This document shows, one piece after another, positions 1 to 7,151 of a DNA stretch of 20,542 nucleotides. Position numbers and translations under genes: made by a program. Where the stretch lies: NCBI GenBank assembly GCA_947463285.1, contig CANHTV010000015.1, forward strand, positions 1 through 20,542, given 5' to 3'. Each line of letters starts with the position of its first letter. Position 1 is the first letter of the stretch. This DNA comes from Verrucomicrobiaceae bacterium. Its GTDB lineage: Bacteria; Verrucomicrobiota; Verrucomicrobiia; Verrucomicrobiales; Verrucomicrobiaceae. The notes beneath the pieces are model-generated. The model searched no databases. It was not told the DNA's origin and was given only the letters and a program-made list of their open reading frames with translations.

Positions 1-344
1 ACACCAGCGATCACCAGGGGACCAAAAAAGTCGCCTTTGCCGCTTTCATCGACGCCGATGTGTGGCTGGAACCAGTCGGGATGTGTTACTTCTTCGTAGC
101 CGATTTCGGCGGCACCAAGGACTTGAGGCTCCAGAATCAGGGTCACAAACTCTTCCGTTTCCTTACCCTGGACGAGGAGTTTGGGCCCTTTTTCGTAAAC
201 CAAGACGTTCACTTTGCCCTTCGTGGCTGCGTAGAGGCAGTAGGGCTTGGTTTCAAAGTTGAACCCACCATGCAAGAGCAGTGAGCGGAGGTTTTCAGCC
301 TGATCGAGGGTGAGCGGCTTGGTGTAGGTGGTCAGGGCTGGCAT
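1..344 (-). CDS. rnhC: Ribonuclease HIII, N-terminal part (cut by window edge)
   Basis: RNase HIII cleaves the RNA strand of RNA-DNA hybrids in the cytoplasm, clearing R-loops and primer remnants. The visible 114 codons start MPALTTYTKPLTLDQAENLR. Roughly residues 1-90 match the small N-terminal substrate-binding domain (DUF3378, TBP-like) that separates HIII from HII. The catalytic domain then opens with IGVDESGKGDFFGPLVIAGV at about 96-115, in which D99 and E100 belong to the metal-binding DEXGXGD signature. The rest of the catalytic domain lies left of position 1. The ATG at 344-342 sits inside the last codons of lnt, and the two genes overlap by 13 bp (332-344) in different frames. No SD is seen, so translational coupling to lnt is likely. 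The identification is firm; the product is incomplete only because of the window edge. Confidence 0.93.
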   Translation of the reverse strand, partial: MPALTTYTKPLTLDQAENLRSLLLHGGFNFETKPYCLYAATKGKVNVLVYEKGPKLLVQGKETEEFVTLILEPQVLGAAEIGYEEVTHPDWFQPHIGVDESGKGDFFGPLVIAG

Positions 345-2002
345 TGGGGAATAATGAAACGTCGCCTCAGGATCATGAGGCCGCAGAGACTGAGGCAGAG
401 CATGGAAAACCAGTCTCCCCAGCGGGCATAAAGCGTCATTTCTGGGATGGCGGGCACCTGCACCTCGCCGGGCAGGCAGCCTTCCAGCAGCGTGCTGCCT
501 GTTTGCGGATCACTGAGTTGATTCACCACCGTCCCGAGTGTGTCGATGAAACAAGTCACGCCGGTGTTGGTGGCGCGGACCATGGGACGGCGGAGCTCGA
601 TGGCGCGGAATTTGGCATTTACCTGATGCACCTCCATCTGCTCACTTTGGAGGAACCAGCCATCGTTGGTGATGTTGATGATCATCTGAGGCGCCTCGCG
701 AACAAACCGTCGGGCCAGCCGGCCGACGGTGTCCTCAAAGCAGATCAGTGGGATGATTTGGACAGCCGGATTTTCCAGCTTCAGCGGCTCTGTTTGCGTG
801 CCCGGCGTGAAGTCACCAGGAATGACGCTACGAAGGATCGAAAAGGGAAACGCATTTCCCAGGGGCAGGTATTCTCCAAAAGGCACGAGATGAACCTTGT
901 GATAGTCCTGCCTGTTCCCGTAGCTACCCTTGAAAAGCACGGCAGAAACGTAACCGCCGGGGCCGGCCTCGGAGCCTTCATAGATCTCGGTGCCCGTCAT
1001 CAGGCTGAAGTCTCCCATGGCCAGCAGTTCATTGAAGTAGCTTTCATGCTTCGGCAGGCCCCAGCGCTCGGGCTGTCCATTGAGATGTACTGGCAGTGCG
1101 CTCTCTGGCCAGACCACGAGATCCACAGGCGTGCTGCCTTCCCGTTTCTCAGCGTAAAGCTGGGTGAAGACCTTCAGCCGATCATAAACCTGCGGTGCCA
1201 TGCGGCCTGACCAAGCATCCACCTGCGCCACATTGGGCTGCACCAGCAGTGTGCGCACAGGGATCGTCGCCGTGGGCTTTGCGGTGATTTTTAGCACGCC
1301 ATAGCCTGCGGCGGTCAGCAGCAGGACCAGCGCCAGCGTGAAGTCCAGACGCGTGCGGCAGGTGCCTGTCCCGCGAAAAGCCCGCACTTGTCTCGTGACG
1401 GTGTTCCAACCAGTGCAGGCCACGAGCATCGGGATGAAGGAAAGCCCCATCACGCCCACCAGATCCGCGCTCTGGATCAGTACGCGGTTTTGATGCAAAG
1501 CCACGCCGAGTCCGTTCCAGCCAAAACCCGTGAAGACCGTCGTGCTGCGCAGCCATTCGCAGGCCACCCAGGCTGCTGCGGCCAGTAGTGAGCAGCGCAG
1601 AGACTCCCAGGTGCTCGTCTGCCAGTTGCCCTGAGTCAGCTTTTGCTCGTCTGGCCGTGCGTAACGATGAACAAACCAGCTCCAGGCCCCAAAATACAAG
1701 GCACAAAACGCACTGAGCCCGATCACGGCCCCGAGGCCCATCAGCTCAGGGCCGATGCCGAGCCACGAATGGTCCGTCGCCCCGGCTAGCACGCGGGATG
1801 AATGCCGCACCCACCCCAAGTTCGGCAGGAAAAAAGCCAGCCCTGCTAGAAAGCCGGGGACAAACGGGCGGCGCATTTTGTCACCACGCCACAATACCGC
1901 CAGCAGTGGCAGAGACCAAAACCATACCGTCCAGCCTTGGTCCCAGCGCGGAAAGGCCAGCATCAGCAGACCACCGCTCAAGAGCGGCAGCAGGACATTC
2001 AT
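332..2002 (-). CDS. lnt: Apolipoprotein N-acyltransferase
   Basis: Lnt is an inner-membrane enzyme that adds the third acyl chain to the N-terminal cysteine of lipoproteins, the last step of lipoprotein maturation. With the start at 2002 the protein has 556 residues (E. coli Lnt has 512). The first 235 or so residues are mostly hydrophobic helices (MNVLLPLLSGGLLMLAFP onward), followed by a nitrilase-fold domain and a final membrane helix. The catalytic triad can be assigned to E300 (VVWPESALP), K369 (YHKVHLVPFGEY) and C421 (IPLICFED). The frame stays open upstream to 2158, but that stretch overlaps the DUF3592 gene and does not look like Lnt, so the ATG before the first membrane helix was chosen. 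A GTG eight codons upstream is an alternative. No SD is evident. The gene lies 58 bp after the DUF3592 stop and overlaps rnhC. Confidence 0.95.
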   Translation of the reverse strand: MNVLLPLLSGGLLMLAFPRWDQGWTVWFWSLPLLAVLWRGDKMRRPFVPGFLAGLAFFLPNLGWVRHSSRVLAGATDHSWLGIGPELMGLGAVIGLSAFCALYFGAWSWFVHRYARPDEQKLTQGNWQTSTWESLRCSLLAAAAWVACEWLRSTTVFTGFGWNGLGVALHQNRVLIQSADLVGVMGLSFIPMLVACTGWNTVTRQVRAFRGTGTCRTRLDFTLALVLLLTAAGYGVLKITAKPTATIPVRTLLVQPNVAQVDAWSGRMAPQVYDRLKVFTQLYAEKREGSTPVDLVVWPESALPVHLNGQPERWGLPKHESYFNELLAMGDFSLMTGTEIYEGSEAGPGGYVSAVLFKGSYGNRQDYHKVHLVPFGEYLPLGNAFPFSILRSVIPGDFTPGTQTEPLKLENPAVQIIPLICFEDTVGRLARRFVREAPQMIINITNDGWFLQSEQMEVHQVNAKFRAIELRRPMVRATNTGVTCFIDTLGTVVNQLSDPQTGSTLLEGCLPGEVQVPAIPEMTLYARWGDWFSMLCLSLCGLMILRRRFIIPQCQP

Positions 2003-2060
2003 CGGAATTTTTTTCGTCGAGGGCACATGCCAAGTAGCTTGGAAATGGCATCTGGAAACG

Positions 2061-2555
2061 TCAATTTCTCCGCCGAAGAGCACTCCACAGCATTCCGCCG
2101 CCGCCGACGACAAACAAACCGGGGAACCAGATGGAATAAAGCGCCGCCCGAGTGTCATGCTTCAGGACCGCCTGATTCGGCTGGGCGGGATTCACATAGC
2201 AGGTCAGCTCCGTGCCCACAGGGTATGGGGACAGCCGCTGCTGCACCACCTCCTCGTGTTGACTCGGGATGTCCACACGCTTGATCTTCGTGCCCGTCAT
2301 TTCATGATCTTTGAAAATGTAGCGATACTTTACCTCGGCGCGGTAAGCGGGATTGGAATTCGGCGTCGGACGCTCCTGAGCGACGCGTGATGAAATAATC
2401 CGGCAGGGCAGGGGGAGCCAGCGTCGCGTCTCCTCCGCGCGCTGCCACGCAGTCCACAAAACCCAAGTAAACGCAAGGCCAGCGCAGGCAATGAACACCC
2501 CCATGCCACCCAGCCAGAGGCGTCCTGAGAGAGAAGAAGAGATCGAGATAGGCAT
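2061..2555 (-). CDS. DUF3592-type membrane protein
   Basis: This is a protein of about 164 residues with a membrane helix near residues 12-35 (LWLGGMGVFIACAGLAFTWV), a soluble middle domain, and a second helix near the C-terminus (SIWFPGLFVVGGGGMLWSAL). The middle contains AYRAEVKYRYIFKDHEMTG and later YPVGTELTCYVNPAQPNQAVL. This pattern, in which a beta-rich domain is followed by a 'YVNPxxPxxAVL' stretch and a last helix, is typical of the DUF3592 family, whose function is unknown. The start is uncertain: ATGs at 2600, 2591 and 2555 are in frame. I chose 2555 because the upstream ones would run into the recJ ribosome-binding site, and none has a strong SD. It is probably the first gene of an operon with lnt and rnhC. 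Confidence 0.75.
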   Translation of the reverse strand: MPISISSSLSGRLWLGGMGVFIACAGLAFTWVLWTAWQRAEETRRWLPLPCRIISSRVAQERPTPNSNPAYRAEVKYRYIFKDHEMTGTKIKRVDIPSQHEEVVQQRLSPYPVGTELTCYVNPAQPNQAVLKHDTRAALYSIWFPGLFVVGGGGMLWSALRRRN

Positions 2556-2602
2556 GATGAATCCGAGGGAGGCTTTGACTAGCCTACGCATGTGCTCCAT
2601 AC

Positions 2603-2610
2603 AAGGAGGT
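2603..2610 (+). promoter_or_regulatory. Strong ribosome-binding site deciding a TTG start for recJ
   Basis: AAGGAGGT is a near-perfect anti-16S match. It ends 7 nt before the TTG at 2618 and 13 nt before the first ATG at 2624. The spacing favours TTG. Most other genes in this window lack an SD of this quality. Confidence 0.7.
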
Positions 2611-2617
2611 TGCTACC

Positions 2618-4348
2618 TTGATCATGGCTCTCGCCTCTGAAATCCCACTTCCCAATACCCGCCCACCGCGCTGGCTTCTGAAGCCCGTGCCCGAGGGGGT
2701 GGTGGAGCTGTCTTCAGAATCCGGCCTGCATCCCATCCTCGCCCTGTTACTGGCGCAGCGCGGTATCACCAAGGCACCGCAGATTCGGGATTTCCTAGTC
2801 CCGAAGCTCGCCTCACTCGGTGATCCCCTCGTGCTGCCTGAGATGCCGCGTGCGGTGGAGCGCATTCTGGAAGCCGTCGATAAAGGCCAGCGCGTCGCTT
2901 TATACGGTGACTACGATGTTGATGGGGTTACCTCCATGGCGCTCATGCATCTCACGCTGAATGCCTATGGCCTGAAGCCGCATCTGTTTTTGCCTTCCCG
3001 CATGGACGAAGGCTATGGTCTCAGCCTCGATGGCTTTGCGCGTTTGTTTGAGGAATACGGCAAGCCAGACCTGCTCCTCGCACTCGACTGCGGGACCACT
3101 TCGATCAAGGAGCTCACCTGGCTTCGCGAACAAGGCGTGGATTGCGTCATCGTCGATCACCACGAGCTGGCTCCTGAAGGCCGTCCGCCATGCATCGCCT
3201 TGGTGAATCCCAAGCTCGGAACGGATTATCATTATTTCTGCACCGCCGGACTTGTTTTCAAAGTGGCTCATGCCCTCATGAAGACACGTCGAGTCGAAGG
3301 CTTTGATCTCAAGGAAACCCTGGATCTTGTCGCCCTCGGCACCGTCGCTGATCTCGTGCCGTTGGTGGATGAAAACCGACTGCTCGTGCGCCGTGGTCTC
3401 GAAGCCTTGGCTCAGACTGAGCGCATCGGCCTCCGGGCGCTAAAGCTCACGGCGGGTGTCGATGGATTCATCCAGACGCATCACGTCGGCTTCCGCCTCG
3501 GACCACGTCTCAATGCCGCTGGTCGTCTCGATACGGCCTTTACCTCCCTTCAGCTTCTTTTGGCTGACAATCATGACGTCGCCTCCGAGTACGCTGCCCT
3601 GCTGGAAAGTCACAATCGGGACCGTCAGGCCGTCGAGCTCGCCGTTTATAATGAAGCCGAGCAGATGCTACTGGCCATGGGTGACATGGATCAGCATCAC
3701 GCCGTGGTTTTAGGCTCGCGAAACTGGCACCCTGGTGTCGTCGGCATCGTCGCCTCTCGTCTATCCCGACTCGTCAACCGCCCGACCATCCTCTTTTCCT
3801 TTGATGAAAACGGCATGGGCAAAGGCAGTGGGCGCAGCATTCCCGGCTTCTCATTGGTCGAGGCTATCGACATCTGCCGCGAGCACATCGTGCGTGGTGG
3901 TGGTCATGCCATGGCCGCAGGTGTTTCAGTTTCTGAGGACAAGCTCGAAGTCTTCCGTGCCGCCTTCTGCGAAGCCGCTCGCAGAGCTCTCACGGATGAA
4001 AATCTCACGGCTGTGCTTGAGCTCGATGCTGAAGTCCGCCTCAGCGAGTTGACCCTAGACTTCCTGCAAAACTTCCGCCTCATGGAACCCTTCGGTCAGA
4101 AGAACTCCGAGCCCGTTTTCCTCTGCAAGCGCATCATGCCGCGACTGCCCGGCCGCCTGATGAAGGAAAAGCATCTTCGTGTCATGCTCACCCAGGATGG
4201 TGCCAGCATGGAGGCCCGCTGGTTCAATGCCCCTCTGCAAAACCTCCCCAAACCACCTTGGGATGTCGCCATGCGCGTCCAGCGCAACTACTGGCGAGGA
4301 GAAGAACAATGGCAGCTCACCCTGGATGCCGTCCGCAGTGTCGAGTGA
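2618..4348 (+). CDS. recJ: Single-stranded-DNA-specific 5'-3' exonuclease RecJ
   Basis: RecJ degrades single-stranded DNA 5' to 3' in recombinational repair (RecFOR pathway) and mismatch repair, using Mn2+/Mg2+. At 576 residues it has the usual length. DHH-family motifs follow in order: YGDYDVDGVTS (DYDVDG at 98-103), LALDCGTTS (D157), and IVDHHE (DHH at 180-182). The DHHA1 domain contains the glycine-rich GKGSGRSIPG and the GGGHAMAAG signature (about 427-435). A C-terminal OB-like domain ends the protein. The start is taken as TTG at 2618 because of the SD 7 nt upstream; the ATG at 2624 would remove two residues. It is divergent from the DUF3592-lnt-rnhC genes, from which it is separated by only about 60 bp. 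Confidence 0.96.
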   Translation: MIMALASEIPLPNTRPPRWLLKPVPEGVVELSSESGLHPILALLLAQRGITKAPQIRDFLVPKLASLGDPLVLPEMPRAVERILEAVDKGQRVALYGDYDVDGVTSMALMHLTLNAYGLKPHLFLPSRMDEGYGLSLDGFARLFEEYGKPDLLLALDCGTTSIKELTWLREQGVDCVIVDHHELAPEGRPPCIALVNPKLGTDYHYFCTAGLVFKVAHALMKTRRVEGFDLKETLDLVALGTVADLVPLVDENRLLVRRGLEALAQTERIGLRALKLTAGVDGFIQTHHVGFRLGPRLNAAGRLDTAFTSLQLLLADNHDVASEYAALLESHNRDRQAVELAVYNEAEQMLLAMGDMDQHHAVVLGSRNWHPGVVGIVASRLSRLVNRPTILFSFDENGMGKGSGRSIPGFSLVEAIDICREHIVRGGGHAMAAGVSVSEDKLEVFRAAFCEAARRALTDENLTAVLELDAEVRLSELTLDFLQNFRLMEPFGQKNSEPVFLCKRIMPRLPGRLMKEKHLRVMLTQDGASMEARWFNAPLQNLPKPPWDVAMRVQRNYWRGEEQWQLTLDAVRSVE

Positions 4349-4866
4349 GTGCCGAGTGTTCGTGTGGATTTTCCAATCGCGTATCGAGACTAAGGGCGGC
4401 CAAGCCGCGCCGTGGGTAACGTGATCCAAACGCAAACTGCATAGGAACTCGGGGTGGATGCAGAAGCACCCACTGAGCCAGCTAAGAAAGAGGGCCAGCC
4501 AGTCGCCGCTGAAACCAAGCCGAACACGCCGAAGGCTCTCCTCAGTGTCTTTTCCGAAGACGAAGCCGTCGGCAGCGAGGTCGCGATTGATCCGGTCCTC
4601 GGAGAGAACGGCAACTTTGACCTGAACATCATCGTCAAAGCTGACACCGCCCCAGCTTAGCCAGAGCCTGGTACTCGGCGGCTCTCTTCTATTAAACCTG
4701 TTCGCCGGGGTATGGAATTCAAAACATCAGTAACTCTAAGCAAGGGCATCCCTGGCTGCTCGGCATCTATCAGCCCGCCATGACCGAAGGCCAAGCCGCT
4801 GATCTTCTCCATGCCGTCATCTTGAGCGGTGACATTTCTGAGTTGGAGAAGGCGAAGGACTGACTC
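4349..4866. other. Intergenic stretch with coding scraps between recJ and the mutase
   Basis: The stretch between two convergent genes holds no recognisable intact gene. Two pieces look coding-like on the plus strand: the frame at 4445-4660 (listed separately), and a frame open from the TAA at 4693 to the TGA at 4861. The latter reads in part WLLGIYQPAMTEGQAADLLH and ends GDISELEKAKD; only 27 codons follow its ATG at 4780. Neither piece has an SD. They may be remnants of decayed genes. A small stem (gcggc-caa-gccgc) near 4396 has no T-tract, so it is not a convincing terminator for recJ. Confidence 0.4.
4454..4660 (+). CDS. Orphan small ORF, possibly a gene remnant
   Basis: The frame is open from a TAG at 4442 and could start at GTG 4454, giving 68 residues, or at no proper start at all. 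The first half is a proline/alanine/lysine/glutamate-rich linker (EAPTEPAKKEGQPVAAETKP). The second half is more structured, with DPVLGENGNFDLNIIVKAD before the stop. A linker followed by a short beta-rich tail suggests the C-terminal end of a larger lost protein rather than a free-standing small gene. The product is not recognised. There is no SD and no neighbour in operon arrangement. Confidence 0.25.
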   Translation: MDAEAPTEPAKKEGQPVAAETKPNTPKALLSVFSEDEAVGSEVAIDPVLGENGNFDLNIIVKADTAPA

Positions 4867-4938
4867 AAGTGATGCGGGCACTCCTGCCCGCACCTTGTTC
4901 GATCCCTGATGTTGCATGCAGGAGTGCCCGCATCACTT
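4867..4938. repeat. Nested palindromic element (21-bp perfect inverted repeat)
   Basis: The left arm (4867-4887) and right arm (4918-4938) are perfect reverse complements over 21 bp, separated by 30 nt. Inside the left half, a second perfect hairpin forms between tgcgggca (4873-4880) and tgcccgca (4885-4892) with a 4-nt loop, so the element can fold in two competing ways. It ends 4 bp past the stop of the minus-strand mutase gene (4943) and lies between convergent genes, where it could stop transcription from both sides. No T-tract follows. The modular look suggests a dispersed REP/MITE-like repeat. The fold is certain from sequence; the class and role are inference. Confidence 0.85.
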
Positions 4939-4942
4939 CATT

Positions 4943-6907
4943 TTAGGCGAGACGCACCTCGATGTCTTTTTCCAGGAAGGTCCAGAGGCTTTCGAGGGAG
5001 GCGCTGACTTTGGTCTTGGCGGCGGCGAGTTCGTCTTTGGTGAGGCGCTGGTCGGCGGCGGGGACCTGACGGGCGAACATGTAGTATTTGATCTTGGGCT
5101 CGGTGCCGCTGGGGCGCACGGCGAAGCTGCGGCCATCGGCGAGATCAACGAAGAGCATCTTCTCGGTGGAGATGGCTTCGCCTTCTTCATCGACAATGCC
5201 CGGCTTGCGGAAGTCGCGCACGTTGATGACGGAGCTGCCATCAACTTCGGTCGGTGGGTTGGCTCCGTAGCTGTCGGCGAGTTTGGCGATTTGGGCGGCT
5301 CCGCTGGCGCCTTCGAAAACTTTGCTCTGGTTCACTTCGAGGAAGTAACCGACATCGCAATACACCTCGTCGAGCAGTCCGGCGACAGTGAGGCCTTGGC
5401 TGGCGGCGTAGGCGGCGAGCTCGGCGAACATGACGACGGCTCCATTGCCATCTTTGTCACGGCTGAAGTCATCGCCCATGTAGCCATAGCTTTCCTCACC
5501 GCCGAAGACGAGGAACTTGCTGTGCTTGAGGCGGGCGGCGCGGGACTCGGCGGCGGGCAGGTCGCGATAGGTGGCGAGGATGTTGGCGGGCAGCGCGGCT
5601 TCGTATTTGGCGAGTTTATTGCTGATCCACTTGAAGCCGGTGAGGGTGTTGATGCAAAGTACGCCAAATTTGGCGGCGATGGTGTCCTGCATGGGGCTAG
5701 TGACGAAGGTCTTGAGGAAGACAGCGTTCTTTTTGTTTTCGTCATTGAGGATGCCAAGATCAAACATCGTCTTCAGGCGATACCAGCCCATGAGGGAGCC
5801 GGTCTGATTGCCCGTGAGGAGGACCATTTCGCCCTTGTCATTGCGGACGCCGACGCCCATGCGGTCGCAGTCGGGGTCGGTGCCGATGACGATGTCAGCG
5901 CCTTCTTTGTTGGCGAGATCGACGGCCATTTTCAGGGCAGGGGCGTTCTCGGGGTTCGGGGATTTGACGGTGGGGAAGCGGCCATCACGCACGTCCTGCT
6001 CGGGGACGGTGAAGTAGTTGAAGCCGAGCTTTTTCAGCAAGACAGGGACGAGCACGCCACCGGTGCCGTGGAGGGCGGTGAAGACGATTTTGAGGTTTTT
6101 GGCCTTCTCGCCTTTCAGCAGCTCGGGCTGAAGCATCATGGTCTCTACTCGGGCGAGGTAGAGGTCGTCCATCTCAGCGCCGAGCGGGATGATTTTGCCC
6201 TGCTGATCGGCGGGCAGGGGTGTGTAGGATTCGTCTTTGAGGGCGTTGACCTCTTTGATGATGCCGGTGGCGTGGGGCTCGACGATGCCAGCGCCGTCGC
6301 TGAAGTTCACTTTGAAGCCGTTGTCGTGGGCGGGGTTGTGACTGGCGGTGAGCATGACGCCGGCGTCGGCGCGGAGCTGACGGATAGCGAAGGACATCTC
6401 CGGCGTGGCGCGGCAGCCGTCGAAGAGATAAACGTCAGCGCCGTTTTCGATGGCGATCTGGGCGCATTTTTGAGCGAACTCGGCGGAAAAATGGCGGGTG
6501 TCGTGAGCGAAAACGACGCTGGGTTTGCCACCGAGGCCGGCTTTGGCCCGGTAGGCCTTGGCATACGTGACGAGGCCACGGGTGGCGCGGCCGACGTTAT
6601 AGTAGTTCATGGCGTTCGTGCCGACGCAGGGGTGGTCGGGGCGCTGGTCGGCGGGGGCCGCACCACGCTCGGCGGCGGTGACGATCTTGCCGACGGTGCG
6701 TCCGCGCAGGCCGCCGGTGCCGAACTTGAGAGCCTGATAGAAGCGGTCATTCAGCTCCGCCCACTGACCGGCGGTGGCGAGTTCCTCGATACTGGCGCGG
6801 TAAACCGGATTCGGGCTGGCGGCGAGCAGGGCCAGGATGTTTTCGTGGCTGGAGGCGAGGAGCTGACCGGCGTCAGCGGCGGATTTGAGAGTGGCTTCGA
6901 GGGACAT
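4943..6907 (-). CDS. Phosphohexomutase (phosphoglucomutase/phosphomannomutase family)
   Basis: Enzymes of this family move a phosphate between C1 and C6 of a hexose, linking glucose-6-phosphate to glucose-1-phosphate for glycogen, trehalose and cell-envelope sugars. At 654 residues the protein is longer than the usual 450-580. All four active-site elements are seen in order: the phosphoserine loop TASHNP (S189), the metal-binding loop GTDPDCDRMG (D344, D346, D348), the sugar-specificity loop GGEESYGY (about 469-476), and the phosphate-binding RPSGTEPK (598-605). GGEESYGY is the form common in alpha-phosphoglucomutases of the PgcA type, so glucose is the likelier substrate than mannose. The start is the ATG at 6907 (MSLEATLKSA); a TTG at 6994 would add 29 residues that do not look conserved. 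The nested palindrome sits just past the stop. It is divergent from nusA. Confidence 0.93.
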   Translation of the reverse strand: MSLEATLKSAADAGQLLASSHENILALLAASPNPVYRASIEELATAGQWAELNDRFYQALKFGTGGLRGRTVGKIVTAAERGAAPADQRPDHPCVGTNAMNYYNVGRATRGLVTYAKAYRAKAGLGGKPSVVFAHDTRHFSAEFAQKCAQIAIENGADVYLFDGCRATPEMSFAIRQLRADAGVMLTASHNPAHDNGFKVNFSDGAGIVEPHATGIIKEVNALKDESYTPLPADQQGKIIPLGAEMDDLYLARVETMMLQPELLKGEKAKNLKIVFTALHGTGGVLVPVLLKKLGFNYFTVPEQDVRDGRFPTVKSPNPENAPALKMAVDLANKEGADIVIGTDPDCDRMGVGVRNDKGEMVLLTGNQTGSLMGWYRLKTMFDLGILNDENKKNAVFLKTFVTSPMQDTIAAKFGVLCINTLTGFKWISNKLAKYEAALPANILATYRDLPAAESRAARLKHSKFLVFGGEESYGYMGDDFSRDKDGNGAVVMFAELAAYAASQGLTVAGLLDEVYCDVGYFLEVNQSKVFEGASGAAQIAKLADSYGANPPTEVDGSSVINVRDFRKPGIVDEEGEAISTEKMLFVDLADGRSFAVRPSGTEPKIKYYMFARQVPAADQRLTKDELAAAKTKVSASLESLWTFLEKDIEVRLA

Positions 6908-7035
6908 GAGGATGCCGAGAATAGCTGGGCATGACGAGATGGCAATCCCCTCAAGCGGGGGATTTTGGCGCTGATCCTGTAGTTCTTGTTTCAATGAAAG
7001 CCGAACATCGCTTCAAAGGCCTACTCAATTTCATC

Positions 7036-7063
7036 TTGCCTAATGATCTACGTGCATTAATGT
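7036..7063 (+). promoter_or_regulatory. Possible promoter of the nusA-infB block
   Basis: TTGCCT (7036-7041) and TAATGT (7058-7063) are separated by 16 nt and lie about 90 bp before nusA. They are a fair sigma-70-like pair. The AT-rich surroundings fit, but the -10 match is only partial. Confidence 0.25.
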
Positions 7064-7101
7064 AGCGCTTTCCTTTCCCGGACGAACTTCTGTTTTTTGG
7101 C

Positions 7102-7129
7102 GAGAGTGGGGCCTGCCCCGCTCTCTTTT
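7102..7129 (+). terminator. Terminator-like hairpin in the nusA leader
   Basis: The 10-bp stem gagagtgggg / ccccgctctc (7102-7111 and 7116-7125; one G-T wobble) has the loop cctg and is followed by TTTT. It lies downstream of the likely promoter and 22 nt before the nusA ATG, where a rho-independent stop would act as an attenuator. NusA itself stimulates pausing at such hairpins and is autoregulated in E. coli, so feedback control is plausible but inferred. The T-run is short. Confidence 0.5.
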
Positions 7130-7151
7130 CGTCTAGAGAGGGTCCATTTTT

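Noticed and set aside
344..1210. 288-codon plus-strand frame inside lnt
   Set aside because: It is antisense to the Lnt catalytic domain, which has its complete triad; the plus-strand product has no recognisable feature.
2575..2603. TTGACT with CATACA at 17 nt as a recJ promoter
   Set aside because: The predicted start would fall at about 2610, removing the strong SD from the mRNA; the -10 match is also poor.
4916..6934. 672-codon open frame on the plus strand, antisense to the phosphohexomutase
   Set aside because: The opposite strand encodes a protein with all mutase motifs. The plus-strand translation is a Gly/Val/Glu/Asp-rich mirror of GC-biased codons with no domain.
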